Positions 45,186 to 54,710 of a stretch of DNA of 64,000 nt are shown here, one piece after another. The position numbers and the translations under genes are program-made. This stretch comes from a bacterium (lineage in GTDB: Bacteria > Sumerlaeota > Sumerlaeia > SLMS01 > JAHLLQ01). How positions within the stretch are numbered: position 1 is the first letter of the stretch; each line of letters begins with the position of its first letter. Location of the stretch: NCBI GenBank assembly GCA_020444065.1, contig JAHLLQ010000001.1, positions 992,001 through 1,056,000 on the forward strand. The letters are read 5' to 3'. Under the pieces are notes generated by a model that was given only the letters and a program-made list of their open reading frames with translations, did no database searches and was not told where the DNA came from.

Positions 45186-45427
45186 GGCCATCTTTCATGC
45201 ATTTTCTGTGCTTTTTTTCACAGTTGACCAGTATTTGAAGTGCGCCTATCTTGCATGTCAGCCCCTCGATACCTGCAAGGAAACGACATCCGCATTTCGA
45301 TCGCCCTCACGTTGAAGAGCTGTGCTCACGATATCCTGCCACGGCATGACGATTCGTCCCCGGGCACGGTATATGCCCTGAGTATTGCCAATATCCGATA
45401 CCTTGACTTTTTGCTACAGGAGCATTC
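45186..45427 (+). other. Leader region of the metalloprotease gene
   Basis: About 240 bases with no gene seen. A sigma-70-like promoter lies at its left end, leaving a leader of about 165 bases. CAGGAG sits 7 bases before the ATG at 45428. No clear riboswitch fold was recognised. Confidence 0.5.
45224..45252 (+). promoter_or_regulatory. Sigma-70-type promoter of the metalloprotease gene
   Basis: TTGACC (45224-45229), 17-base spacer, TATCTT (45247-45252): 5 of 6 and 4 of 6 matches. AT-rich sequence (TTTTTTTCACAG) lies just upstream as a possible UP element. Placed between the preceding terminator and the large secreted-protein gene. Confidence 0.65.
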
Positions 45428-48400
45428 ATGCGTTCTCTAAGCGTTCTCCGTCCTGCCATTCTGGCGACGTTGACATTGCTGGTGCTAACATTCACGGCAA
45501 CTGAGGGGAGGGCGCAGTTTGCACAGATTCTGATCCAGGAAGATAACGGCCTGGCCGGTATGGACCTCTACAATAACGGGTTATACTGCTGGCAGAATAA
45601 CAAGACTTCCTGCGGAGATCCAGGCGACGATCGCCTGTTGTGGAAGGCCTACCGCTTCGATCCGTCATCGCCGAACTACACGCGGCTCTCAGACTGCCTC
45701 GGCATCGAAGATGGAACGAACATCGTTCGAAACGACGCACACTTCTTCTACGTGCGCGACTCGCGCGTGATCGATCGCCGCTATGCGACAGCGAACGCCG
45801 GCGGCAACGATCTTGTCACGAACAGCGCACTAACCGGCTATGCCGTGACATCGCTCGCCTACCACGATGGCGACGTGTATTATGGGATGCGTTCAACCTC
45901 GACCAACGCGTTCCGCATCTATCGCGCAAACGAAGATAGCGTCGGCGCGGCGGCCGGTGTCTTGGTCGCAACTGGCACGGGACCAAACGCGAGCAACAAT
46001 TGGGTCAAGAAGATCAAGATCGAACCTTACGGATCGAGCGGCACGATGGGGATCTTCTACATGGTCGGGCCGGAGCCCGTTGCGCCAGGCGACAGCGGCT
46101 TGAATACTCTTTATCTGAAGAACGTCGGCTCAAACAGCACGACGCCGGGAACGGTTCTCACGGACTTTGTTCAGGATTATGCCATCTACACATCGGCGTT
46201 CCCCAGTTCCACGGTGATCTTCGCCACGCGATTCGTTCCGCTTGTCCGCTCGACTGGGCGCGGCCTCAACAACGTCGGCGGCTATCTGGTTCATATCTCC
46301 CCCGCCAGCGGCGTCGTCACGGAACGCTATTATAGCATCGGCGCTTCAGTCTACAACGTCGCAGTCGATTCCGATAACTACTACTTCGTCCAGAACGTCT
46401 CTGGCACCTATTCGATACAACGAAACGTCATCAGCGGTACCGGCGCCGGAACATCAATCCAAGCCCTGTCGTCAAACGTCGGCAGCCTGACGTCCGACGG
46501 CGATTGGCTCTATTACATCGAACCGCGAAGCCCCGAGGGCCACTACGTCAAGCGTCTCGCGACGAGTTCCGCAGCGGTGACGCTGGATGTTCGAGAGCAA
46601 GGTTTGGAGGCCATTCAGACGACTCAGACCCTGGAGGACTCTGCTGGTCTTCGCATTCCGCTGATCGCGGGCAAGGACACTGTCGTTCGCGGATACGGCG
46701 ATCTCGCCATGAACACAACGGGCGAAACAAGCTGGCCCGTCGACGGGTGGCTGCGGGTCTACGACGATGGCGTTCTCGTCGAGGAATTCCAGCCGCGGTG
46801 GCTGGCTCGACTGGATGGAACGAGCGGACCGGCAAATACGCGGGATAACTTCGACAATCGAAATCCCCGCACGTTCTTCTGGATTGTTCCGGGACGATAC
46901 ATCACCCCCGGAACGATGGAGTTCCGCATGACTTTGAATGAATCCGATCTGGCCCCGGAAACCGAGACGCGCTCAAACAACACGGTCTCGGTGAGCTACG
47001 AGACGCGGAAGTCGGGTATCCAGGTTCACGCAGAACCGATCGATCCAGAGACTCCGTCCCTCATTTTCAGGCCAATGAAGGTCAAGGACCAGCCCATTAT
47101 TCGTCTGCGCAACGTGATGTCACTTCCACGGATGATCGAACGCGCAAAGGCGTTCGTGCCATTCTCAGACCTCACGGTCGAAGAGGTCGACAGCGTACTG
47201 CAGAAGAATATCCTGGGGATCGACCTCGGTCCGTGGACAATGCCGAACGAACAGAATTGGGCATTGCTCAATCTTTCAGTTTCAACCTTGTCAAGCAACT
47301 ATCTCTACGGAAATCTGCAGGTCGCGATGGTTCCGCCGGGCGTACCCAACTTCAACGGCGTCGCCTTCCCAGTCACGGGAGCCCTGGTTCGTATGGAGGG
47401 CGGCATCTCGGATCTGAATAGTTTCAACCAGCCGCGCGGCGCGCTTTCGATCGCTCACGAGTGGGGGCACGTCGCCGGAATCCTGCACATTCACAATACA
47501 GGATGCGGGGAAGAACCTGACGGGCCTTACGAAAGCGGCTACCCTTGGAATGAATGTAACATGGGGCCGTCGGGCAGCAATGTGCGCTACATGGGATTCG
47601 ATCGAATGACGCGTACGGTCGTTCGGCCGACCGAGGCCGGCGACTTGATGTCGTATCGGTTGCCGCGATGGATTTCCGGACAGTACTACCGCGACGATCG
47701 CTGGCGCCGACCGACAAGCATCAACACGGGATTGCGCTCCGACGCGCGCACGAAAATCCAAGGCGATCCCCTCAACGATCAGCTTGTGATTGGTGCGCTA
47801 TACGAGCCAGTCTCGGGCGGATACCAGATCGCCAATCTTTTCGCCTGGCCGGCAGGCCTGGCGCAACAACCCGATTTCCCGGCTGTCGGGAATGCCGGGT
47901 TCTTCAAGCAAACGTTGATTCTTCGCGATGTCTCGGGAACATCTCTGCATTCGCAGGAAGTCGATCCGTTCCCGGTCGGAGACGGCGATGCAGCGCTGGG
48001 AATGATCTACTCATGGCTGCCCTATAACAACGATGTTCATTCGCTCGAATTCGAGGTCGACGGCGCCACGGCGTATGTGGTGACTCGCACCGCGAATGCA
48101 CCGGACGTTCGAGTCGCCGCGCCGGAAGTGGATGCGGGCGCCGGGCTTGTCAGGCTGCGCTGGAATGCCTGGGACGCGGATGGCGATGCGATTCAGACGA
48201 TGGTTCTCTACAGCAACGACGACGGCACGACGTGGCGCAATTGGGGCGCGCAGAATCCCTACAACGGAGTGGACTTGCCACTGGATCGACTACCCGGCGG
48301 AGCGTCCTGCCGCTTCAAGCTCCTGTTCTCCGACGGGATGAATACGGTGGTTCACGATCTCGGTCCAATCACGATCGACAATCACCCGCCGTTGATACTG

Positions 48401-49639
48401 CTCGATGGCGTGGAAGAAGGTGAGACGATTCCGTACGGAGACATGATTACGCTGTGCGCACTGGCACTCGATGCGGACGAGGGCAGCCTGCCGGCGGATT
48501 CCCTCGTGTGGTCGCTCACTGGACCGGAAGCTCGAGCCCCCGTCGGCTCGATGGTTCAGTACGACGATCTCCTCCCCGGAGAATACACACTGACCATCTC
48601 GGCGATGGACAGCGAAGGCGCCTCCGGCAGCACAACGCGTCACTTCGAAATCGCTCCCGTCACAATTCCGACAGTTGGCGGTTCGGCCATCGCGATCGAT
48701 GGTCGATGCGATGACGTGTACGAAGATGGAAGCCTGATTCGCGTTCCCTACGATGACGGGTCCTACTACGAGGTCCGCATGTTGCACCGCGACGGGAAAC
48801 TCTACGCGTGCTTCAGCGGTCTGCAGTTCACGACCACCGATCCGTACGGCCGACTCATCGCGATTCTTCTCGATCTGGACAACAGCGGCGGACCGGAGGT
48901 CACCGGCTCCGACATCGCCTTTGGAGTCAGCGATGACTCGGAGACTGTGACGCTGGTTCCCAACGGCAGTGGAGCCTTCACGTTCGACTTCGAATCTCGG
49001 CCCGGCTTCCAGGTGGCAGCAATACGGGATGGCGAAAGTTGGGGAGCGGAACTTTGCATCGACGATGCGAACCTGGGTGGCTGGAATCACGAAGTCGGCA
49101 TCCAGATCGGCCAGTACTTCTACGGGCTCGACTATCTGTGGCCTGGTGCCTCGGATGCCGGGATTCCGGATAGTTGGACCAAGGCATGGTTCGGTGAACC
49201 TTCGTCCATGCCTCAACCGCCTCCCCTGCCGCCCGTGGCAAGCGCTGGCGAGGACCAGCGGATCAACGTCGGATCGACGCAGGTCGTTTACCTGAATGGG
49301 ACCAGTTCCTATGATCCGATCGGCGAGGATCTGACGTACGCCTGGACCCAAACCAGCGGCGACTCAGTGGATTTGAAGGACGCCGATACGGCGACGCCTC
49401 ATTTTGAGGTCTCCCCGAGCCCTACGGAGCAAGTCTTCGAGTTTGAACTGGTGGTCAAGAGCCTCGAGGAGCTGACCGCAAGCGACTCCGTCAGCATCAC
49501 GATTACACCGAATCCCGCCCCGTACGTCTACAGCCTGGAGGTCATTCTGAACCACATTCTGGGCATCCAGATGCGGCCGGCGGACTTGAACGGTGATGGC
49601 CAGGTCGATTCGGGAGATCTGGTCGAATTCACCGGCTAG
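45428..49639 (+). CDS. Secreted multidomain metzincin-type metalloprotease with dockerin-like C-terminus
   Basis: 1403 aa. Signal peptide 1-30. Residues 30-390 look like a WD/beta-propeller-type repeat region (repeated YYF/DWLYYIEP strands). Residues 395-530 are CARDB-like. The protease core has HEWGHVAGILH at 677-687 (zinc ligands H677, H681, H687; E678 catalytic) and a DLMSY Met-turn at M741, the metzincin pattern. Then Ig/Fn-like modules, a CBM9/DOMON-like beta sandwich (about 1078-1260), a PKD/K319L-like domain (about 1267-1350) and a single dockerin-like calcium loop DLNGDGQVDSGDL near 1386-1398. Own promoter and leader. Probably digests proteins or glycoproteins outside the cell; the dockerin loop may bind a surface partner. 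Confidence 0.85.
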   Translation: MRSLSVLRPAILATLTLLVLTFTATEGRAQFAQILIQEDNGLAGMDLYNNGLYCWQNNKTSCGDPGDDRLLWKAYRFDPSSPNYTRLSDCLGIEDGTNIVRNDAHFFYVRDSRVIDRRYATANAGGNDLVTNSALTGYAVTSLAYHDGDVYYGMRSTSTNAFRIYRANEDSVGAAAGVLVATGTGPNASNNWVKKIKIEPYGSSGTMGIFYMVGPEPVAPGDSGLNTLYLKNVGSNSTTPGTVLTDFVQDYAIYTSAFPSSTVIFATRFVPLVRSTGRGLNNVGGYLVHISPASGVVTERYYSIGASVYNVAVDSDNYYFVQNVSGTYSIQRNVISGTGAGTSIQALSSNVGSLTSDGDWLYYIEPRSPEGHYVKRLATSSAAVTLDVREQGLEAIQTTQTLEDSAGLRIPLIAGKDTVVRGYGDLAMNTTGETSWPVDGWLRVYDDGVLVEEFQPRWLARLDGTSGPANTRDNFDNRNPRTFFWIVPGRYITPGTMEFRMTLNESDLAPETETRSNNTVSVSYETRKSGIQVHAEPIDPETPSLIFRPMKVKDQPIIRLRNVMSLPRMIERAKAFVPFSDLTVEEVDSVLQKNILGIDLGPWTMPNEQNWALLNLSVSTLSSNYLYGNLQVAMVPPGVPNFNGVAFPVTGALVRMEGGISDLNSFNQPRGALSIAHEWGHVAGILHIHNTGCGEEPDGPYESGYPWNECNMGPSGSNVRYMGFDRMTRTVVRPTEAGDLMSYRLPRWISGQYYRDDRWRRPTSINTGLRSDARTKIQGDPLNDQLVIGALYEPVSGGYQIANLFAWPAGLAQQPDFPAVGNAGFFKQTLILRDVSGTSLHSQEVDPFPVGDGDAALGMIYSWLPYNNDVHSLEFEVDGATAYVVTRTANAPDVRVAAPEVDAGAGLVRLRWNAWDADGDAIQTMVLYSNDDGTTWRNWGAQNPYNGVDLPLDRLPGGASCRFKLLFSDGMNTVVHDLGPITIDNHPPLILLDGVEEGETIPYGDMITLCALALDADEGSLPADSLVWSLTGPEARAPVGSMVQYDDLLPGEYTLTISAMDSEGASGSTTRHFEIAPVTIPTVGGSAIAIDGRCDDVYEDGSLIRVPYDDGSYYEVRMLHRDGKLYACFSGLQFTTTDPYGRLIAILLDLDNSGGPEVTGSDIAFGVSDDSETVTLVPNGSGAFTFDFESRPGFQVAAIRDGESWGAELCIDDANLGGWNHEVGIQIGQYFYGLDYLWPGASDAGIPDSWTKAWFGEPSSMPQPPPLPPVASAGEDQRINVGSTQVVYLNGTSSYDPIGEDLTYAWTQTSGDSVDLKDADTATPHFEVSPSPTEQVFEFELVVKSLEELTASDSVSITITPNPAPYVYSLEVILNHILGIQMRPADLNGDGQVDSGDLVEFTG

Positions 49640-49688
49640 GGAAAGCGAACTTCCGCAATCCTGGCCTTGACACCCCGGGGGCCTGCGA

Positions 49689-49730
49689 CCAAGGGTCAAC
49701 GGCCCTTGGACAGGCCCTGTGTGCCTGTCC
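49689..49730 (+). other. Paired hairpins between protease and secG
   Basis: Two perfect inverted repeats sharing two bases: CCAAGGG/CCCTTGG (49689-49709, 7-base loop) and GGACAGGC/GCCTGTCC (49708-49730, 7-base loop). No T-run follows, so a classic terminator is doubtful; they could be an RNA leader structure of secG or a weak terminator. Confidence 0.7.
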
Positions 49731-49774
49731 GTGGAGGGTTAATTCCCCGAACCGGATAGAATAGGGTACGGAAA

Positions 49775-50173
49775 ATGACAGTATTGATGGTTATTCTGGG
49801 CCTCGCATACGTGGTCCTTTGCACGTGGTTGGTCCTGATCGTCCTCATCCAGCCGAGCAAGGGTGGCGGCATGGGCAGCCTCGGAGGCGGAAGCGCCTCG
49901 GCTGCGATCAGCGAAACCCTCGGCGCCTCGCAGGCCGAGAAGAGCCTTTCGAAATGGACAGCCTGGTCCACGGCCGCATTCTTCGTGATTGCAATTCTCC
50001 TGACCATGCTCGGCACGTGGCATGAACGCGAAAGAAACGATCTGGACCTCGGTTCCGGCGAAGCGGCGGCTGTCACGCCGGCCGAACCGGTCGCCACCGA
50101 GGAGCCGGGCGCGACACCGCCGGCCTCGGAAGAGACGCCACCGGTCGAAGGTCCAGCACCGGCCTCCGAATGA
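49775..50173 (+). CDS. secG: Preprotein translocase subunit SecG
   Basis: 132 aa. Two helices (residues 3-25 and 62-82) flanking the signature VLIVLIQPSKGGGMGSLGGGS. Works with SecYE and SecA in protein export across the inner membrane. A Glu/Pro/Ala-rich tail of 45 residues after the second helix is longer than usual. First gene of secG-aroB-methyltransferase; aroB follows after 112 bases. Confidence 0.95.
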   Translation: MTVLMVILGLAYVVLCTWLVLIVLIQPSKGGGMGSLGGGSASAAISETLGASQAEKSLSKWTAWSTAAFFVIAILLTMLGTWHERERNDLDLGSGEAAAVTPAEPVATEEPGATPPASEETPPVEGPAPASE

Positions 50174-50285
50174 GTTCTGTTGCGCGCCCCAGCCGGGGCG
50201 CGTACCTTTTTCCAGCCTTGATTTCCAACCCCTCCCCCGCGGCCATTTCGCCCGGGGGAGCAAAGTATCCGGAAAGGACAATCAC

Positions 50286-51413
50286 ATGGAACCGGCATCT
50301 TCCGACTCCGCTGCGCGCGTACGTGTCGAACTGGGCAAACGCTCCTACGAGATTATCATCGGCCGCAGATTGTTCGATACGGCTGGGAGTTTCCTTCGCG
50401 AAGTTGTTGAGGGAGACCAGGTCCTGGTTGTTTGCGACGAGGCGGTCGAGTCGCCCTGGAGCAAGCTGCTGACGAAGACACTCGCAACCAGCGGATTCGA
50501 TGTCGGCATCATCTCGATGCCTTCCGGTGAGAAGACCAAGAGCGTTGAGTGCATCGGGCAACTCTGGGAGATGCTGGCGGATGGAGCCTTCGCGCGCGAT
50601 TCCGCAATGGTGGCTCTCGGTGGCGGCGTGGCGGGTGACCTGACGGGGTTTGCTGCCGCCACGTACCTGCGCGGGATCGCGTTTGTGCAAGTTCCGACGA
50701 CGCTGCTGGCCATGGTGGATTCGAGCGTTGGCGGCAAGACCGGCGTGAACCTCGAACAAGGCAAGAACCTCGTCGGCTCCTTCTGGCAGCCGGCAATGGT
50801 TCTGGCCGATCTGGATTGCTTGAAGACACTGCCTGTCGAGGAACGTATCTCCGGCATGGCCGAAGTCATCAAATACGGCGTCATTCGCGATGCCGAATTC
50901 TTCGATTTCCTCGAGGAGAATCTGGATACGATCTTCCAGCCCGGGTACGATGAGCAACTGGTTCACGCAGTGAAGCGCTCCGTCGAAATCAAGGCCGACG
51001 TCGTTGCGGAGGACGAACGCGAATCCGGCCTGCGCGCGATTCTGAATTTCGGGCACACGGTTGGGCATGCAATCGAGGCGGAAACGAAATACGGCAAGTT
51101 GCGCCACGGCGAAGCGATCTCAATCGGCATGGTCGTGGCCTCGATGATCTCGCTGAATCGCGATACTTACGAGGAGTGGACGCAGACTGAGCACGATCGC
51201 CTGGTGAAACTGTTGGAACGCACCGGTCTCCCGACGCGTGTTCCGGAAGGCTTGAGTGCGGAGACGCTGATCGAACGCACACAGATGGACAAGAAGGTGC
51301 GCAAGGGGCGCATCCGCTACGTCCTGCCAGTGCGAATGGGCGAGGTGGAACTGGTGCGCGACGTCGAGGCCGAAGAAGTTGCCATTGTCCTGAAGGAGCT
51401 CGGTGCGAGCTGA
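50286..51413 (+). CDS. aroB: 3-dehydroquinate synthase
   Basis: Second step of the shikimate pathway, cyclising DAHP to 3-dehydroquinate with NAD and zinc. 375 aa from ATG 50286 with GGAAAGGA upstream; the open frame extends to 50022 but overlaps secG. Seen: PSGEKTKSVECIGQLWEML, ALGGGVAGDLTGFAAATYLRGI, PTTLLAMVDSSVGGKTGVN, metal-ligand EVIKYGVI and NFGHTVGHAIE. Its stop overlaps the methyltransferase ATG (TGATG). Confidence 0.97.
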   Translation: MEPASSDSAARVRVELGKRSYEIIIGRRLFDTAGSFLREVVEGDQVLVVCDEAVESPWSKLLTKTLATSGFDVGIISMPSGEKTKSVECIGQLWEMLADGAFARDSAMVALGGGVAGDLTGFAAATYLRGIAFVQVPTTLLAMVDSSVGGKTGVNLEQGKNLVGSFWQPAMVLADLDCLKTLPVEERISGMAEVIKYGVIRDAEFFDFLEENLDTIFQPGYDEQLVHAVKRSVEIKADVVAEDERESGLRAILNFGHTVGHAIEAETKYGKLRHGEAISIGMVVASMISLNRDTYEEWTQTEHDRLVKLLERTGLPTRVPEGLSAETLIERTQMDKKVRKGRIRYVLPVRMGEVELVRDVEAEEVAIVLKELGAS

Positions 51414-52159
51414 TGAGCAAACCGGCGAGTTCCTGGTGGCAGGACTACTTCAGTCCGCTGTACCTCGAAGTTTACGAAGGCCCCTTAGCCAACCCACGCG
51501 AGACGCGACGCGAAGCATCGTTCCTGGAGAAGGCGCTGCGGCCGGTCCGCCCAGGTCCAATTCTGGATATCGGTTGTGGGTTTGGCCGCCATGTTCGGGC
51601 CATGCGCCACCGCGGCTTCGACGTCACCGGGACAGATCGTTTCGCCCACCTGCTGAAGCGCCATCCTACTCGTGGCCGACGCGCCGTCTGCAGCGATATG
51701 CGCAGCCTGGGATTCGCCGACGGAGCCTTTCGCGGTGCCTACTGCATTTTCAACACGTTCGGCTACTTCTCGCGCGAGGAGAATCGGGCGATACTGGCGG
51801 AGATCCGGCGCGTCCTCTCCTCCGGTGGACTATTCGTACTTCAAATCCCGAATGGTCCCGTGATGGCCGAGATTGCGGAGGAGTTCGAGCCCTCCCACAC
51901 CGTCGGCCCAAAGCTGACCATGACCGAAGAGTACGCGTTCGATCCCGCAAAGAACACGCTGCGCGGCGCGGGGGTCTGGCGAATTGGCAAGGAACAGCAG
52001 GAGTGGTCGCTGGAACTGCAGCTCTACAGCAAGGCCGAGATCGTGGCCGAACTGGATTTTAGTAACCTTCAGGTCACCGCGATGTACGGGGATTACGAAG
52101 GCGAAGAGTTCGATGCGGACGAAAGCTCTGAGATCGTTCTCGTGGCTCGCGCCGTTTAG
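51413..52159 (+). CDS. SAM-dependent methyltransferase, class I
   Basis: 248 aa. ILDIGCGFGRHVRAMRHRGFDVTGTDRF holds motif I and the acidic residue after it; CSDMRSLGFADGAFRGAYCIFNTFGYFSREENRAILAEIRRVLSSGGLFVLQIPN gives the later motifs. Starts on the aroB stop (ATG at 51413) so translation is coupled. The 3' end overlaps the facing miaB gene by 4 bases. Substrate unknown; proximity to aroB may be fortuitous. Confidence 0.88.
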   Translation: MSKPASSWWQDYFSPLYLEVYEGPLANPRETRREASFLEKALRPVRPGPILDIGCGFGRHVRAMRHRGFDVTGTDRFAHLLKRHPTRGRRAVCSDMRSLGFADGAFRGAYCIFNTFGYFSREENRAILAEIRRVLSSGGLFVLQIPNGPVMAEIAEEFEPSHTVGPKLTMTEEYAFDPAKNTLRGAGVWRIGKEQQEWSLELQLYSKAEIVAELDFSNLQVTAMYGDYEGEEFDADESSEIVLVARAV

Positions 52160-53493
52160 GCATCCATCGCCATGGCGGGCTTGTCGGCCAGCAATTCACC
52201 CTTCAACGTGTGTGAGTGCCCGTCAGTGATACGGACCTGGACCAGCTTACCGACAAGGCTCTCATCGCCAGGCAGAATCACGGTCTTGTCTGTGCGCGTA
52301 CGTCCCATCATATCGTTGTAGCGCCTCGCGGGACCTTCCACCAGAACCTCGTGTACGCGGCCAACCTCGGCGGCATTGACCTCTGCGCTGATCGACTCCT
52401 GCAGTTGGATCAACCGCTCAAGGCGCTCCTTCTTCACGCGCATCGGCACGTCGTTCCGCATCGTGTCCGCCGCGACCGTGCCGGCCCGCGGGGAGTACAT
52501 GAACATAAATGCGCTGTCGTAGCGCATCTCCTCCACAAGCTTGATCGTCTCTTCGAACTCCTCGTCGGTTTCCGTCGGGAATCCGACGATGATGTCGGTA
52601 GTCAGCCCGCTGTCCGGACAAAGATCGCGGTACATGTCAACGAGGTAGCGATAGCGCTCGATATTGTAGGCACGTTTCATTTCGCGCAGAATCCGATTGT
52701 TGCCGGACTGCACGGGAAGGTGGAGGCTTTCCATGACCTTCTCGCACTCTGCGATCGCGGACAGGTGCCGGTCGCGCGCGCTCTTCGGATTCGAGGTCGT
52801 GTAGCGAATTCGCCAGATCCCATCGATCTCGTTCAGCGCATGCAGCAGGTCGCTAAAGTCGTTCCGCTTCTCGTCCAGATAAGAATTCACATTCTGGCCC
52901 AGCAGACAGATCTCGCGGAAGCCCGCCTCGGCGAGAGTCTTCACCTCCGCGACGATCTCTTCCAGTGTGCGGCTGTACTCGACGCCGCGTGTCTTCGGAA
53001 CAATGCAGAAGGTGCAACGATTGTTGCAGCCGAACATTATGTTTACGAAGGCCTTCAGGCTCGACTTGCGCATCGGGACAGTCGGGAGACTAAGCGGCTT
53101 ATCCAGATCCTCAACGGCGACGATGCGCTGGCCGGTGCGGCGAACCTCGTCGACGAGTTGGTCGATCTTCACGTAATCGCGTGTGCCGATGATCAGGTCG
53201 ACGTGCTGGAAGCGCTCCAGCAGCGCCTGGCCCTTGTCCTGGGCCGCGCAGCCGCAGATTGCGATGACCTGCTCGGGGTTCTCGCGCTTGGAGGTCGAAA
53301 GGCTGTCGATGCGGCCGTAAGCTCTGGATTCCGCGCCGTCCCTGACCGTGCACGTGTTGAACACGATCACATCGGCGGTGCGTTCGTCGTCCGAACGCTC
53401 CATCCCACGAGCCCTCAGGAGACCCTCCATGATCTCCGAGTCGTGCTCGTTCATCTGGCACCCATAGGTGATTACGCTGTAAGTCCCGGCCAT
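52156..53493 (-). CDS. miaB: tRNA-2-methylthio-N6-dimethylallyladenosine synthase
   Basis: Radical SAM methylthiotransferase acting on A37 of tRNAs that read UNN codons. 445 aa from ATG 53493 (MAGTYSVITYGCQMNEHDSE); the frame continues open to 53760 with unrelated Arg-rich sequence. UPF0004 domain cysteines in TYGCQMN, VFNTCTVRD and ICGCAAQ; radical SAM cluster GCNNRCTFCIVP; LLGQNVNSY; C-terminal TRAM domain HEVLVEGPARRYNDMMGRTRTDK. Converges with the methyltransferase gene. Confidence 0.96.
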   Translation of the reverse strand: MAGTYSVITYGCQMNEHDSEIMEGLLRARGMERSDDERTADVIVFNTCTVRDGAESRAYGRIDSLSTSKRENPEQVIAICGCAAQDKGQALLERFQHVDLIIGTRDYVKIDQLVDEVRRTGQRIVAVEDLDKPLSLPTVPMRKSSLKAFVNIMFGCNNRCTFCIVPKTRGVEYSRTLEEIVAEVKTLAEAGFREICLLGQNVNSYLDEKRNDFSDLLHALNEIDGIWRIRYTTSNPKSARDRHLSAIAECEKVMESLHLPVQSGNNRILREMKRAYNIERYRYLVDMYRDLCPDSGLTTDIIVGFPTETDEEFEETIKLVEEMRYDSAFMFMYSPRAGTVAADTMRNDVPMRVKKERLERLIQLQESISAEVNAAEVGRVHEVLVEGPARRYNDMMGRTRTDKTVILPGDESLVGKLVQVRITDGHSHTLKGELLADKPAMAMDA

Positions 53494-53579
53494 TGCTCGT
53501 CCATCCGCGGCGAATTGCCTCCCTCGCCTCGTGCGGCCGGAGACTCCCAGCGAGACGGCGGCCTTGTCAAGGCGCAGGC

Positions 53580-54617
53580 TTACCTGGAAGTCAGTGCCCG
53601 GCGGAGATCGGACAGTACTTCGGGGCTGTCGCGATAGTAAATGTGCCCCCACATCTGCGTGGTGACGTCGCTGACGTCGACGATTCGAGCTTGGGGATCC
53701 AACCAGCCGGCAACCTCGCCCCCACGCGGCTCGTTTCCGTGCAGAACCCGCGATAGCCAAAGCGAAACGTCATCGGTCGACGCGTAGATTGTCGTCTCCT
53801 TGATGCCCGTGAAGAGGGTCGTGCGCTCTGCCAGAACGCCTGCATCGACGTCCGGCGCGAAAAAGATCGCCTGGTCGGCCACCGTCTCCGCAGGATTGTG
53901 ACGCTCCGCCAGGGCGCGCGAAAGAATCTCTGCCCCCGTGCTGTGAGCCGCAACGCCGTACGCGCCGAATCGACCGGCGGCGCGTTCTGTGGCAAGGTCT
54001 TCGAGGAAAGTCTGAAGAGTCGGAACAGAATCCGCCGCCACGCGATGATCGCGCGCATATCGCGTGAAACTCCCGTGCGAGGGCCAACTGAAGAGCACAG
54101 GCGGCTCCGCATCGATGTCGTCTGCCATCTGAGCCAGACGGCAGGCAGCGGACTCGAAAGTCAGTCCATAACCCGGCACAAAGAGCAGTCGTGGTGAGTC
54201 GGGATTGTTGCTCCAGGAATCGTCCAGGCGCGCCAGGAAGCCCTCTCGGCTGAGAGGCTCGATGGAGATCAGGGCAACGTGTCGTTCGGCCTTCAGGGGC
54301 GCCGCAGGGACGGGGCGGGGGTACTCGCCGGTTTCCCGGTCCGGCGGCAAAGTCACCCACGCGACGCCGTAGCTAAGGCTCTCGGCGCGGTCCGGGCCGA
54401 ACTGCCCGTCGTTGGTCGCCGCCCGATCGGTGACGAACAGGACGGGAACGATGTCCGTGTTGCCCGGGACCTTTTCCCAACCGATCGGCGCGTGAGAGCA
54501 ACCGCTCAGAGCCAGCAGTGCGGAGGAGACGCCAGCGATCGCCAGCAGAATGAGCGCGACAACGATGGTCCGACGGCGTCGCCTCCTGGGGGTGTTTTTT
54601 GATCTTCTGAACAGCAT
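53580..54617 (-). CDS. DUF900-type alpha/beta hydrolase, predicted lipoprotein
   Basis: 345 aa from ATG 54617, with GGAGAG 6 bases upstream. A run of seven arginines and lysines precedes a hydrophobic helix ending ALLALSGCSH, a lipobox after an unusually basic n-region. The hydrolase domain has PVLFVTDRAATND, LLFVPGYGLTFESAACRLAQMADDI, PVLFSWPSHG, YGVAAHSTGAEIL (nucleophile Ser in AHSTG) and a late His in the HIYYRD region, as in DUF900 proteins of unknown substrate. Likely periplasmic and membrane-bound. Confidence 0.82.
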   Translation of the reverse strand: MLFRRSKNTPRRRRRRTIVVALILLAIAGVSSALLALSGCSHAPIGWEKVPGNTDIVPVLFVTDRAATNDGQFGPDRAESLSYGVAWVTLPPDRETGEYPRPVPAAPLKAERHVALISIEPLSREGFLARLDDSWSNNPDSPRLLFVPGYGLTFESAACRLAQMADDIDAEPPVLFSWPSHGSFTRYARDHRVAADSVPTLQTFLEDLATERAAGRFGAYGVAAHSTGAEILSRALAERHNPAETVADQAIFFAPDVDAGVLAERTTLFTGIKETTIYASTDDVSLWLSRVLHGNEPRGGEVAGWLDPQARIVDVSDVTTQMWGHIYYRDSPEVLSDLRRALTSR

Positions 54618-54710
54618 GTACGCTCTCCATAACCATTTATAAACAAACACTTACTTATGAGGCGTCGTGAGTCAAGGGGATTGTTGGCGGATTTTGGGAA
54701 GACCGTGAGA

